NCBI GenBank assembly: GCA_022838965.1
Contig: JALHDK010000055.1
Location: forward strand, 1-11,276
Origin: Actinomycetales bacterium
GTDB lineage: Bacteria > Actinomycetota > Actinomycetes > Actinomycetales > Actinomycetaceae
DNA length: 11,276 nt
Reading direction: 5' to 3'
The notes under the pieces: model-generated
What the model was told of the DNA's origin: nothing
The model's database searches: none
What the model saw: only the letters and a program-made list of their open reading frames with translations
Shown: in pieces, positions 1 to 7,393 of the stretch
Position numbering within the stretch: position 1 is the first letter of the stretch
Layout of the letters: each line of letters starts with the position of its first letter
Translations under genes and position numbers: made by a program

Positions 1-2361
1 CGCCGGCCGCCACCCGCGGGTGGAGGGTGTTCGCCACCCGCACGCGCAGCAGCCATGTCGCCACCACCGACAGCAGCAGCGGCACTCCCAGCGACATCCC
101 GATCGCCGGCACCACCACGCCGGAGTCATTGACCGCGAACCCGATGGTCCACGCGGTCGCCAGGGCGAGCACCCCGGGCCGCAGCATCACGGCGTCCTGC
201 TCGAGACGGGCCACCGTGGCGCGGGGACGCAGCCAGTCATAGCCCGCGCGGAACCGGGCCAGGCGGCGCGCGCCCTCGGGTTCGCCCACGTCCTCAGCGT
301 CGCCGCGGCCGCCGCGCCCCAGCGGCCGGGCGATCACCACCACGAGGACGATGACGCCGGAGATCGCGAGGAGGGTCAGCGTCGACCCGAAGAGGTTGGT
401 GAGGTTCTGCCCGGCCTTGCGGGCGATGACGTTCCAGAGCCCGCCGTCGATCACGGTCTGGATGAAGTTCCCGAGGTGGGTCTCACCGCCAGGAGGGCCG
501 ATCCGCCCAGCACCAGCGCCAGCCGCCGCCACGTGATCCGCACCTCGAGGGTCAGCAGGACGAGCAGGATGAACGCCGGGATGAGGGCCGGAGGCCCGCC
601 GAAGTCCGCGCCGATGGAGGGGTGGCCGTTGAGGATCACCGCCACCACGCCGATGAGTCCGATCAGCGCCGCGGCACTCCAGCGATGGCCGCGACGGGCG
701 AGCGGTTCGGCCACGCACATCGCCACGAGCAGGCTCGACGTCGCGTGGAGCGCGAACGAGGAGTTGTTGAAGCCGTAGAACCGCCCGCCGACGAGCGGCT
801 GGACGCCCATCAGCGCGGACACCTGCAGTGTCGCCCCGGTGAGGACATCGGTCACCAGCACCGCGGAGGTGATGCCGGCGACGACGACGATCGGCGAGAG
901 CAGGTGCCGGCGCCACGGTCCCCAGACGGCGATCGCCCCGATTCCCACGGCGATGGCCAGCACCAGCGCCCACAGGACCAGGCCGGGGTTGCCGGCACGC
1001 CACCACGGGAGCAGGTTGGCGAGGTAGTTGGCCACCGGGAGCGCCGCGACCATCGCGCCCGCGATCCGCAGCGCCCGCAGGAGGCGGGTGGTGCCGTCGG
1101 GACGCAGCAGGGCACGCCCCAGGGCGGCGGAGCGGGTCGCGGAGGCCTGGAGGGCCCGCAGGATCGTGCGGTTCATGCCGAGCGCCGCCGCCGCGTACAG
1201 CAGCAGGCTGATCACCACGAGGATCGTGAAGAAGCCGGGGACCAGCGGGCGCACGGCCAGCGAGTGGGCGGCGGCGTCCGTGAGCCGGAAGTGGTGGTTG
1301 GCGGGGGCGGGGCCAGTGGTGGTGAACGGCGCCCCCGGCATGCTGGCAAGGGTGGTCCCGGTGACCAGGGAGAGGATCGTCGGTGCCACATCCGTGGCCT
1401 GGACCATGCCGTACTGGCGGGTGGAGGCGGTGCCCAGCACCCCGGGCGCCGCGGCGGCGCCCACGAGGGCGGCGAGCTGCATCCGTGGCACCGTACCCGA
1501 GTCCGCCAGGGACACCACGAGGAGGATGGGGTCCAGCCCCGCGGCGCCCCGCAGCACCGCTGCCACCTTCGCCTCGATGGAGGCGACCTGCTCCGCCCGG
1601 GTGGGGGCGGAGATGATCCAGTCCTCGGTGTCCGGGAGTTCGGGCAGGTCGGGAGTGGCGGCGTCGTCCTCCCCGGTGTTCAGGGAACCCTCTTCCACCC
1701 ACACCAGCGGCCGGTTGCGGTCCCTGACGGTCCCGACGTCCACCACTACCAGGCTGTGGGCGGCGAGACCGGCTTCCACCTGCTCGCCGAGCACCGCGGG
1801 CACCGCGGAGGCGGGCTCGTAGTCCCCCACCGGCACGCCGGTGAGGCCTGCGAGCGCGACGGCGGCCCCCGGTCCGATCGCGAGCGTCGTGACGCCCCGG
1901 GAGGCCAGTTCCGCCCCGAGCAGGCCGGGAACGGCGTCGTAGGGCGCCTCCGCGGCGGCGCGGACGAAGTCCGGCCAGCCGGGGACCACGCCGTCCGGTC
2001 CGGGGGAGTACAGCCTGCGGCACGTCCCCCACGTCTCCATGGGCAGGTCGGCGGCGCGCCGCCCGGCCGAGACCGCGAGCCAGCCGTCGGCGGGGCACGC
2101 CCAGGAGCGCACCGACCGGCTGATGAGGTTCGCCGTCGAGCCGTCCGTCAGCAGGGAGTACAGCGCGGGGGTGCTGGTGGGCGTGACGTCGTCCCAGCGG
2201 ACGCCCGCCATTCCGACGACGACGACCGGCCGTCCCGGCGTCGCCGCGCCGTCGGCGCGGGCAGCCGTGGAGGGCAGGAACAGCGCTCCGAGCAGCGCGA
2301 TCACCAGGACCACCGTCGCGCGCCAGCGGGCGCCAGCAGCACCGGGACGAGGAGGCCTCAC
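1..2361 (-). pseudogene. Frameshifted alkaline-phosphatase-like polytopic membrane protein, 3' end beyond window
   Basis: No function is known to me. From a GTG at 2361 the first frame gives 636 residues and stops at 453-451. A signal peptide/anchor (about 14-33) precedes an extracytoplasmic region (about 45-370) with an alkaline-phosphatase-superfamily feel (VVVVGMAGVRWDDV near the start, DVAPTILSL near 324-332). Membrane helices follow at about 376-396, 432-451, 459-480, 488-508, 533-553, 562-578 and 590-606, with conserved-looking GFNNSSFALH (530-539) and GADFGG (584-589). The next helix is cut short at 614-626, and a junk tail RPTSGTSSRP ends the frame. In another minus frame, from about 496 down to base 1, coding resumes without a stop (HLGNFIQTVIDGG, two more hydrophobic stretches, NDSG), ending VANTLHPRVAAG at the edge. 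The downstream frame is shifted by a net loss of 1 base modulo 3. The GTG start is favoured by a TAGGCT box 7 bases upstream; in-frame starts at 2403 (ATG) and 2433 (GTG) are less likely. The break could be a natural deletion or an assembly error. Confidence 0.8.
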
Positions 2362-2368
2362 CCTGCGA

Positions 2369-2374
2369 AGCCTA
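2369..2374 (-). promoter_or_regulatory. Putative -10 box of a leaderless promoter for the membrane protein gene
   Basis: On the minus strand TAGGCT lies exactly 7 bases before the GTG at 2361. This matches the actinobacterial TAnnnT -10 pattern at the spacing that puts the transcript start on the start codon. The same hexamer and spacing occur before serS. No convincing -35 is seen. The support is positional only. Confidence 0.5.
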
Positions 2375-2415
2375 CTTGGTGCGCCGGGGCCTGATCCCAC
2401 CATGCGCGCCGGATT

Positions 2416-2449
2416 CCGGGCCCGGGCGTGCACCGCGCTACTGTGGAGG
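2416..2449 (+). promoter_or_regulatory. pheA upstream region: palindrome, possible -10, Shine-Dalgarno
   Basis: A perfect 10-base palindrome CCGGGCCCGG lies at 2416-2425. A TAnnnT-type hexamer TACTGT lies at 2439-2444, and GGAGG at 2445-2449 is 4 bases before the ATG at 2454. The GGAGG decides the pheA start. If TACTGT were the real -10, most of the GGAGG would not be transcribed, so one of the two is probably coincidental. The 92-base gap is shared with the divergent membrane protein gene, so a shared operator is possible but unproven. Confidence 0.35.
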
Positions 2450-2453
2450 CACT

Positions 2454-3365
2454 ATGCGCTGCGCCTACCTCGGACCCGAGGGCACCTTCTCCGAAGAGGC
2501 CCTCCGGATGTACTCCCCGGACGCTGAGGCGGTCGCGTGCGTCGACGTGCCCAGCGCGCTCGACATGGTCCGGTTCGGGGAGGCCGACTTCGCCGTCGTC
2601 CCCATCGAGAACTCGGTGGAGGGTGGCGTCAACGCCACGCTCGACACGCTGGCCCACGGCACTCCGCTCATGATCGTGGGCGAGGTCGTGGTGCCGATCA
2701 CCTTCTCCCTGGTGGCCCGGGCGGGCACCCGGATGGAGGACGTGCGCACGGTTGGCACCCATCCGCACGCCTGGGCCCAGTGCCGGCGCTGGCTGCGGGA
2801 CAACCTTCCCCAGGCGGTCCACGTCCCGGTGCCCTCCACCGCGGCGGGTGCTGCGGCGCTCGCGAGCGGCGAGGCCGAGTACGACGCCGGCCTGTGTTCC
2901 CGGATCGCCGTGGAGCGCTACCAGGTCGAGGTCCTCGCCGAGGGCATCGCTGACGTGTGGAACGCGGTCACGCGGTTCGTCGTCGTCTCCACGCCCCGGA
3001 GACTGCCCCGCCCCACCGGCGCGGACAAGACGACGCTGATGGTCCACCTGGCCCACAACGAGGCCGGGGGGTTGCTGGCCATGCTCCAGGAGTTCGCCGT
3101 GCGCGGGGTCAACCTGTCGCGGATCGAGTCCCGTCCCATCGGGGACGCGCTCGGACGGTACGGCTTCTCCATCGACGCCGAGGGCCACATCGCGGAGGAA
3201 CGGATGCAGGACGTGTTGATGGGTCTGCACCGTGCCTGTCCGCTGGTACGGTTCATAGGCTCCTATCCGTCCGCCGACGGGGTCCGGACGCGGCCTGCGC
3301 CGGGCACCTCGGACGCGGACTTCATCGCGGCTCGCACCTGGGTGCGGTCGCTGCTCCAAAGTTGA
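2454..3365 (+). CDS. pheA: Prephenate dehydratase (EC 4.2.1.51), monofunctional with C-terminal ACT domain
   Basis: Converts prephenate to phenylpyruvate with loss of water and CO2, the committed step to phenylalanine, in the cytoplasm. The 303-residue protein starts with the family opening AYLGPEGTFSEEA (4-16) and has IENSVEGG (51-58). The catalytic Thr-Arg-Phe triplet is at 173-175 (VTRFVVVS), closing the two-lobed PDT domain (about 1-180). An ACT domain follows (about 193-270) with NLSRIESRP (220-228), the ESRP motif that binds phenylalanine for feedback inhibition, so allosteric control is expected. There is no chorismate mutase domain, as usual in actinobacteria. A tail of about 33 residues follows the ACT domain. 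The ATG is chosen because GGAGG sits 4 bases upstream and homologues begin here. It is divergent from the membrane protein gene, and the tandem TetR gene starts 10 bases after its stop, which suggests one transcript. Confidence 0.96.
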   Translation: MRCAYLGPEGTFSEEALRMYSPDAEAVACVDVPSALDMVRFGEADFAVVPIENSVEGGVNATLDTLAHGTPLMIVGEVVVPITFSLVARAGTRMEDVRTVGTHPHAWAQCRRWLRDNLPQAVHVPVPSTAAGAAALASGEAEYDAGLCSRIAVERYQVEVLAEGIADVWNAVTRFVVVSTPRRLPRPTGADKTTLMVHLAHNEAGGLLAMLQEFAVRGVNLSRIESRPIGDALGRYGFSIDAEGHIAEERMQDVLMGLHRACPLVRFIGSYPSADGVRTRPAPGTSDADFIAARTWVRSLLQS

Positions 3366-3375
3366 GGTAGTTCCC

Positions 3376-4764
3376 ATGAGTTCGGAGGCTCACCGTCACG
3401 GTGCGGCCCCTGCGCTGACCCCTGACGGCGCAGCCTCGGCCACCGTGCCCTCATCGTCCAGTCCGGCCGAGGCCAGCGGCCGGCGGCCGCATGCGAAGGA
3501 ACGCATCCTGGAGGCCGCACGCGACGAGTTCGCACGGTACGGCTACACCGGCGCCTCGCTCCGCGCGATCGCCGCGGCCGCGAACATCGACGTCGCCCTC
3601 ATCGCCTACTACTACGGAAACAAGGCATCGCTGTACTCCACCGTGGCCAGCACCATCGACAACGGTGCGGACACACTCGCGGACCTGTTCGTCCACCGTC
3701 GCGCCGACTTCGGGAGGCTGGCCGCGGAACTCCTCGCCCGGCTGGAGCGGGACGAGCGGGCCGTCAAGGGCGGCCAGTCCGTGTTCCGCACCCTGTTCAC
3801 CCCCAACGGGTCGGACGACCCCGTGCACGCGGGCCTGGTCGCCGACAGCGCCCGTGTCCTCGGGTACGGCAGGGCGAACTCCGAGACCGAACTCGTGGAC
3901 GAACTGTGCTCGGCGCTCATCATCGGGGTGTTCGTCGTCCGGCACGTGTTCGGGATCGAGCCGACGGCGTCGGCCTCCATCGAGCGCATGGCGGCGACGA
4001 TCGGGCCGCTCCTGCAGCGGATCATCGACAGGTCCGCGGCGCGGAGCCCGCGTGAAGGCGTCGTCGCGAGCCCGGCCGCAAGCCCCGACGTCGTCGCGGA
4101 CCCCGAACCCGTCGACGACGCGGGAGGGGGCGACACCCGCTCGCGGATCCTGGGCGCCGCCCGCCGGTCCTTCGCGACCCTCGGCTACCACGGCACGGCA
4201 CTGCGCGCCCTCGCCGACGAGGTGGGCTGCAACGTCGCGCTGATCCCCTACCACTTCGGCAACAAGGCCGACCTGTTCCGCGAGGTCGTGGGGGAGGGGC
4301 TGGCGGGGCTGAACCTGCTCCACGTCATCGCCGAGCAGCAGGACGCGCATCCCGCCGAGGCGGCCGAGGCCCTGGTCCGGACCATGGTCCGCCTGTTCAA
4401 CCACGAGCCGGCATCCTCGGCCGTCCGTGCCGTCCTGCTGACCTCGGCCGCGCCGCGTCCCGGAGACGAGGACCTGGCCGGCGAGCTGCACGCGGCCCTC
4501 CAGCGGCTCAGTGACCGGGTCATGGCCCGGCGTGACATCGGCTCGCTGCGCGCGGACGACCTTGGCCTCGGGGACGGGGAGTTCCCCGCCCCCGAGCTGG
4601 CGCTCGCGCTCCACATGTTCGGCTCGACGTTCGTGGGCCTCTACGTGGCCCAGACGATCCTGCGGATGGAGCCGCTGGCCTCCGCGAGCGAGGACGAGAT
4701 CGTGGACGTGCTCGCGCCGGTGCTCGAGGGGCTACTGCGCGGAGACTGGGACCTCACGCCGTAG
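3376..4764 (+). CDS. Tandem TetR-TetR transcriptional regulator (two full TetR units in one chain)
   Basis: The 462-residue protein is about twice the usual TetR length. After a Ser/Ala/Pro-rich leader (1-38), unit 1 has a TetR_N domain at about 41-90 (ILEAARDEFARYGYTG, VALIAYYYGNKASLY) and a helical ligand/dimer region to about 218. A linker rich in Ala, Pro, Asp and Ser (219-252) leads to unit 2, with TetR_N at about 255-304 (ILGAARRSFATLGYHG, VALIPYHFGNKADLF) and a second C-terminal region to 462. By hand alignment the two DNA-binding domains share 25 of 48 positions, which supports internal duplication. Both keep the full helix-turn-helix, so the chain could fold as an intramolecular pseudo-dimer or bind two sites; that is inference. 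The ATG follows a GAGGTAG-type ribosome site. It lies 10 bases after pheA and is probably cotranscribed. The ligand and targets are unknown. No frameshift or stop codon separates the halves. Confidence 0.92.
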   Translation: MSSEAHRHGAAPALTPDGAASATVPSSSSPAEASGRRPHAKERILEAARDEFARYGYTGASLRAIAAAANIDVALIAYYYGNKASLYSTVASTIDNGADTLADLFVHRRADFGRLAAELLARLERDERAVKGGQSVFRTLFTPNGSDDPVHAGLVADSARVLGYGRANSETELVDELCSALIIGVFVVRHVFGIEPTASASIERMAATIGPLLQRIIDRSAARSPREGVVASPAASPDVVADPEPVDDAGGGDTRSRILGAARRSFATLGYHGTALRALADEVGCNVALIPYHFGNKADLFREVVGEGLAGLNLLHVIAEQQDAHPAEAAEALVRTMVRLFNHEPASSAVRAVLLTSAAPRPGDEDLAGELHAALQRLSDRVMARRDIGSLRADDLGLGDGEFPAPELALALHMFGSTFVGLYVAQTILRMEPLASASEDEIVDVLAPVLEGLLRGDWDLTP

Positions 4765-4766
4765 CG

Positions 4767-5930
4767 TCAGGAGCCGCGGACGATGAGCGATCCCGGCTGG
4801 ATGCGGGCGTACATCGTGGTGGACAGGCCCACCAGGTCCCCGTCCACCTGGACCGCCTCCGGTTGCGCGGTGTGGATGGTGACGGTCCGGCCGCGCTTGT
4901 AGTCGATCTTCGAGGCGGAGTTGGCGGCGCTGCGGATCCCCACGCCCTGCAGCACGATGCGGCCGGCGAGCGACGCCCACCCGATGATGCCACCGCGGGT
5001 GTCGACGGCCATGATGTCCAGCCAGCCGTCGTCGTAACGCGCGTCCGGAAGCAGGGTGACGCCCACCGGCAGCTTGCCGCAGTTCGCGATCATGATGGTG
5101 CGGGCCTTGACGTGGTACCGCTGCGAGTCGCCGATGGTGACGATGGCGTCGACGCGGCGGCCCAGCAGGTGCTTCGCGGCGGCGACGAAGTACGCCATCC
5201 ACCCGATGCGGGACTTGAGCTCGTCGTCCGTGCCCGCGACCATGTTGGCGTCGAAACCGATCCCCCCGATGACCAGGAAGATGTGCTCCGTGTCCGGCGG
5301 CGACTGCTTCACGCCGTGCGCCTGCAGGTCCTTCCTGTCCTGGAAGGCCTCCGCGACACCCGACTCCAGCGCCTCCTCGACCTCCTCCCGCGTGAGCAGC
5401 TCCGTCCGCACCCACCCGACATCCACCGGATGCTCCCGCCCGGTGAGCGCGAGCTTGATCATCTCGCGCTGGTCGGCGAGGGGGAGATCCAGGTTCCGCG
5501 CGAACAGGTTGCCGGTCCCGAGCGGCAGGAGGCCCATGGGGGTGTTCGTGCCCACGAGCGCCGCCGCGACCGTCCGCACCGTGCCGTCCCCACCGGCCGC
5601 GACGACGACGCTCGCCCCCGCCGCGATGGCCTGCTTCGCCTGACGGGTGCCCGGGTCCTCGATCGTGGTCTCCAGGAAGATCGGATCGGGGAGACCGACC
5701 TCGTGCGCTGTCTGCGTGAAGAGGCGCTTCAGCTCGGCCCAGTCCGCGTTCTTGGAAGGGTTGTAGACGACGGCCGGGGGTCCTGCCGGTTGCTCGACGG
5801 CCGGAGGGCCGGCGGTCACCGGAGCGGGGATCCCGGTTGCGCGCCGCAGGGCGAGGATCGCCACCACCAGCGCCGTGACCGCGATCACGAACGCGAGCAG
5901 CACCAGGACGGTGAGCGCGGTGGGACTCAT
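4767..5930 (-). CDS. Diacylglycerol kinase-family lipid kinase with N-terminal membrane anchor
   Basis: Probably transfers phosphate from ATP to a diacylglycerol-like lipid at the inner face of the membrane. The exact substrate (diacylglycerol, sphingoid base or other lipid) cannot be read from sequence. The protein has 387 residues. A hydrophobic segment at about 5-28 followed by Arg-Arg gives a membrane anchor, then a Pro/Ala linker (35-53). The catalytic domain starts at VVYNPSKN (54-61). The nucleotide-binding GGDGT is at 113-117 and GLLPLGTGNLFARNL at 133-147; GIGFDA (223-228), DDGWLDIM (300-307) and DGDLVG (363-368) complete the two-lobed DAGK fold. An extra charged, mostly helical stretch (about 174-216) sits between the two lobes. 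The ATG at 5930 has no Shine-Dalgarno but a TAGATT box 6 bases upstream, so it is probably leaderless. It is divergent from serS and convergent with the TetR gene, with 2 bases between stops. Confidence 0.9.
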   Translation of the reverse strand: MSPTALTVLVLLAFVIAVTALVVAILALRRATGIPAPVTAGPPAVEQPAGPPAVVYNPSKNADWAELKRLFTQTAHEVGLPDPIFLETTIEDPGTRQAKQAIAAGASVVVAAGGDGTVRTVAAALVGTNTPMGLLPLGTGNLFARNLDLPLADQREMIKLALTGREHPVDVGWVRTELLTREEVEEALESGVAEAFQDRKDLQAHGVKQSPPDTEHIFLVIGGIGFDANMVAGTDDELKSRIGWMAYFVAAAKHLLGRRVDAIVTIGDSQRYHVKARTIMIANCGKLPVGVTLLPDARYDDGWLDIMAVDTRGGIIGWASLAGRIVLQGVGIRSAANSASKIDYKRGRTVTIHTAQPEAVQVDGDLVGLSTTMYARIQPGSLIVRGS

Positions 5931-5936
5931 GAGGTG

Positions 5937-5942
5937 AATCTA
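5937..5942 (-). promoter_or_regulatory. Putative -10 box, leaderless promoter of the lipid kinase gene
   Basis: TAGATT on the minus strand, 6 bases before the ATG at 5930, fits the actinobacterial TAnnnT -10 element with the transcript starting at the start codon. No purine-rich ribosome site lies in between, which fits leaderless translation. Confidence 0.5.
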
Positions 5943-6005
5943 CCCGCCGCGGAGCGGCCTTTCGCACAGGGCTGTCGATGGACGGTGGCCGGCGTGGGGC
6001 CGGGT

Positions 6006-6041
6006 GGTGCCGGCCCTCCGGCACCGGCCCTCCGGCACCGG
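6006..6041. repeat. Inverted repeat and 14-bp tandem repeat between the lipid kinase gene and serS
   Basis: GGTGCCGG (6006-6013) and CCGGCACC (6018-6025) form a perfect 8-base inverted repeat around CCCT. The 14-base unit CGGCCCTCCGGCAC occurs twice head to tail (6011-6024 and 6025-6038), followed by another CGG. The block ends 13 bases before the serS -10 box, so it covers the -35 region. It could be an operator or simple slippage; no T-run follows, so it is a poor terminator. Confidence 0.6.
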
Positions 6042-6053
6042 CATCGCACCCAC

Positions 6054-6059
6054 TAGGCT
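6054..6059 (+). promoter_or_regulatory. Putative -10 box, leaderless promoter of serS
   Basis: TAGGCT lies exactly 7 bases before the serS ATG. No Shine-Dalgarno is present in the 7 bases CGACCCC, so the transcript probably starts at the ATG. The same hexamer and spacing occur before the minus-strand gene at 2361. Confidence 0.6.
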
Positions 6060-6066
6060 CGACCCC

Positions 6067-7344
6067 ATGATCGATCTTCGCGCCCTGAGAGAGAACCCCG
6101 AGCCGGCGCGCCTCTCGCAGCGTGCCCGGGGGGCGGACGAGTCCCTGGTGGACCGCATCATCGCGGCCGACGAGGTGCGGAGGGCCAGGCTCACGGCATT
6201 CGAGAGCCTGCGCGCGCAGCAGAAGGCGGTCTCGCGTTCCGTCGGCAAGGCGGCACCCGGGGACCGGGAGGCCACCCTGGCGCACGCCCGCCAGCTGGCC
6301 GAGCAGGTCAGGGCCGCGGAGCAGGAGGCCGACGCCGCGGCCGCCGAGCTGGACGCCCTGGTCATGCAGTTGCCGAACATCATCATCGACGGCGTCCCGT
6401 GGGGTGGCGAGGCCGACTACGTCGTGCTGCGCCACGAGGGCCCGGCCCGCCGCGACTTCGCCGCCGAGGGGTTCGTGCCCCGCGATCACCTCGACCTCGG
6501 GGAGGCGCTCGCCGCGATCGACACGCGGCGCGGCACCAAGGTCTCCGGCGCCCGGTTCTACTACCTCACCGGCGTCGGGGCTCGCCTCGAACTCGCCCTG
6601 CTGAACTGCGCCCTCGACCAGGCGGTGGAGAGCGGCTTCATCCCGGTGATCACGCCCACGCTGGTCTCGCCGGCGGTCATGGGCGGCACCGGCTTCCTCG
6701 GCGCCCACGCGGACGAGATCTACTACCTCCCCGCCGACGATCTCTACCTCACCGGCACCTCGGAGGTGGCCCTCGCCGGCTACCACCAGGACGAGATACT
6801 CGACCTCACCGCCGGGCCGCTCCGCTACGCCGGCTGGTCCACCTGCTACCGCCGGGAGGCGGGCTCGTACGGCAAGGACACCCGCGGCATCATCCGCGTC
6901 CACCAGTTCAACAAGGTGGAGATGTTCTCCTACTGCCGGCAGGAGGATGCCGAGGAGGAGCACGCCCGGCTGCTCGCCTGGGAGGAGGAGATGCTCGCCA
7001 AGGTGGAACTGCCGTACCGCGTCATCGACGTCGCAGCCGGGGACCTCGGGTCCTCGGCCGCCCGCAAGTACGACTGCGAGGCCTGGCTGCCCACCCAGGA
7101 GCGCTGGATGGAGGTCACCTCCACGTCGAACTGCACCACGTTCCAGGCGCGCCGCCTCGCGATCCGGGAGCGCACCGACGCCGGCACGCGTCCCGTCGCC
7201 ACACTCAACGGCACCCTCGCCACCACGCGGTGGCTGGTGGCGATGCTCGAGAACCACCAGCGTCCCGACGGGGGTGTCCGGGTCCCGGCGGCCCTGCAGC
7301 CGTACCTGGGAGGACTCGAGGTGCTGGAGCCGGTGGTCCGGTGA
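6067..7344 (+). CDS. serS: Seryl-tRNA synthetase (EC 6.1.1.11)
   Basis: Charges tRNA-Ser (and tRNA-Sec where present) with serine in the cytoplasm, as a class II homodimer. The protein has 425 residues, the normal bacterial size. The N-terminal long antiparallel coiled coil that grips the tRNA spans about 1-105 (opening [11 protein letters not shown], ending [10 protein letters not shown]). The class II core follows: motif 1 region around [11 protein letters not shown] (190-200), the serine-site TGTSEVAL (229-236), motif 2 at about 257-287 ([18 protein letters not shown], then FNKVEMF) and motif 3 at 382-399 ([18 protein letters not shown]) with its invariant Arg. [12 protein letters not shown] (352-363) is also the family signature. 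All catalytic motifs look intact. An upstream in-frame extension to 6004 is not family-like and would cross the repeat block, so the ATG at 6067 is used. It probably heads a transcript with the HAD gene. Confidence 0.97.
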   Translation: MIDLRALRENPEPARLSQRARGADESLVDRIIAADEVRRARLTAFESLRAQQKAVSRSVGKAAPGDREATLAHARQLAEQVRAAEQEADAAAAELDALVMQLPNIIIDGVPWGGEADYVVLRHEGPARRDFAAEGFVPRDHLDLGEALAAIDTRRGTKVSGARFYYLTGVGARLELALLNCALDQAVESGFIPVITPTLVSPAVMGGTGFLGAHADEIYYLPADDLYLTGTSEVALAGYHQDEILDLTAGPLRYAGWSTCYRREAGSYGKDTRGIIRVHQFNKVEMFSYCRQEDAEEEHARLLAWEEEMLAKVELPYRVIDVAAGDLGSSAARKYDCEAWLPTQERWMEVTSTSNCTTFQARRLAIRERTDAGTRPVATLNGTLATTRWLVAMLENHQRPDGGVRVPAALQPYLGGLEVLEPVVR

Positions 7345-7391
7345 CGACGGCGGACGGCGGGGTTTCCCGGCCCGGTGGAACGGCGGGCTGA
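7341..7391 (+). other. Micro-ORF bridging serS and the HAD gene (16 codons)
   Basis: A GTG overlapping the serS TGA (GTGA at 7341-7344) opens a 16-codon frame ([16 protein letters not shown]) that stops at 7389-7391, two bases before the HAD ATG. No Shine-Dalgarno specific to it is seen. It may only relay ribosomes by termination-reinitiation, or be chance in GC-rich DNA where stops are rare. Confidence 0.25.
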
Positions 7392-7393
7392 CC

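Noticed and set aside
440..510. Programmed ribosomal frameshift in the membrane protein gene
   Set aside because: No slippery heptamer or following strong structure is evident, and the membrane helix at the junction is too short in either reading, which fits a deletion better.
622..2394. Long plus-strand open frame of about 590 codons opposite the membrane protein gene
   Set aside because: Its product is a His/Gly/Arg/Pro-rich string without any fold-like pattern. It is the antisense shadow of a GC-rich gene whose minus-strand product has a signal peptide, membrane helices and motifs.
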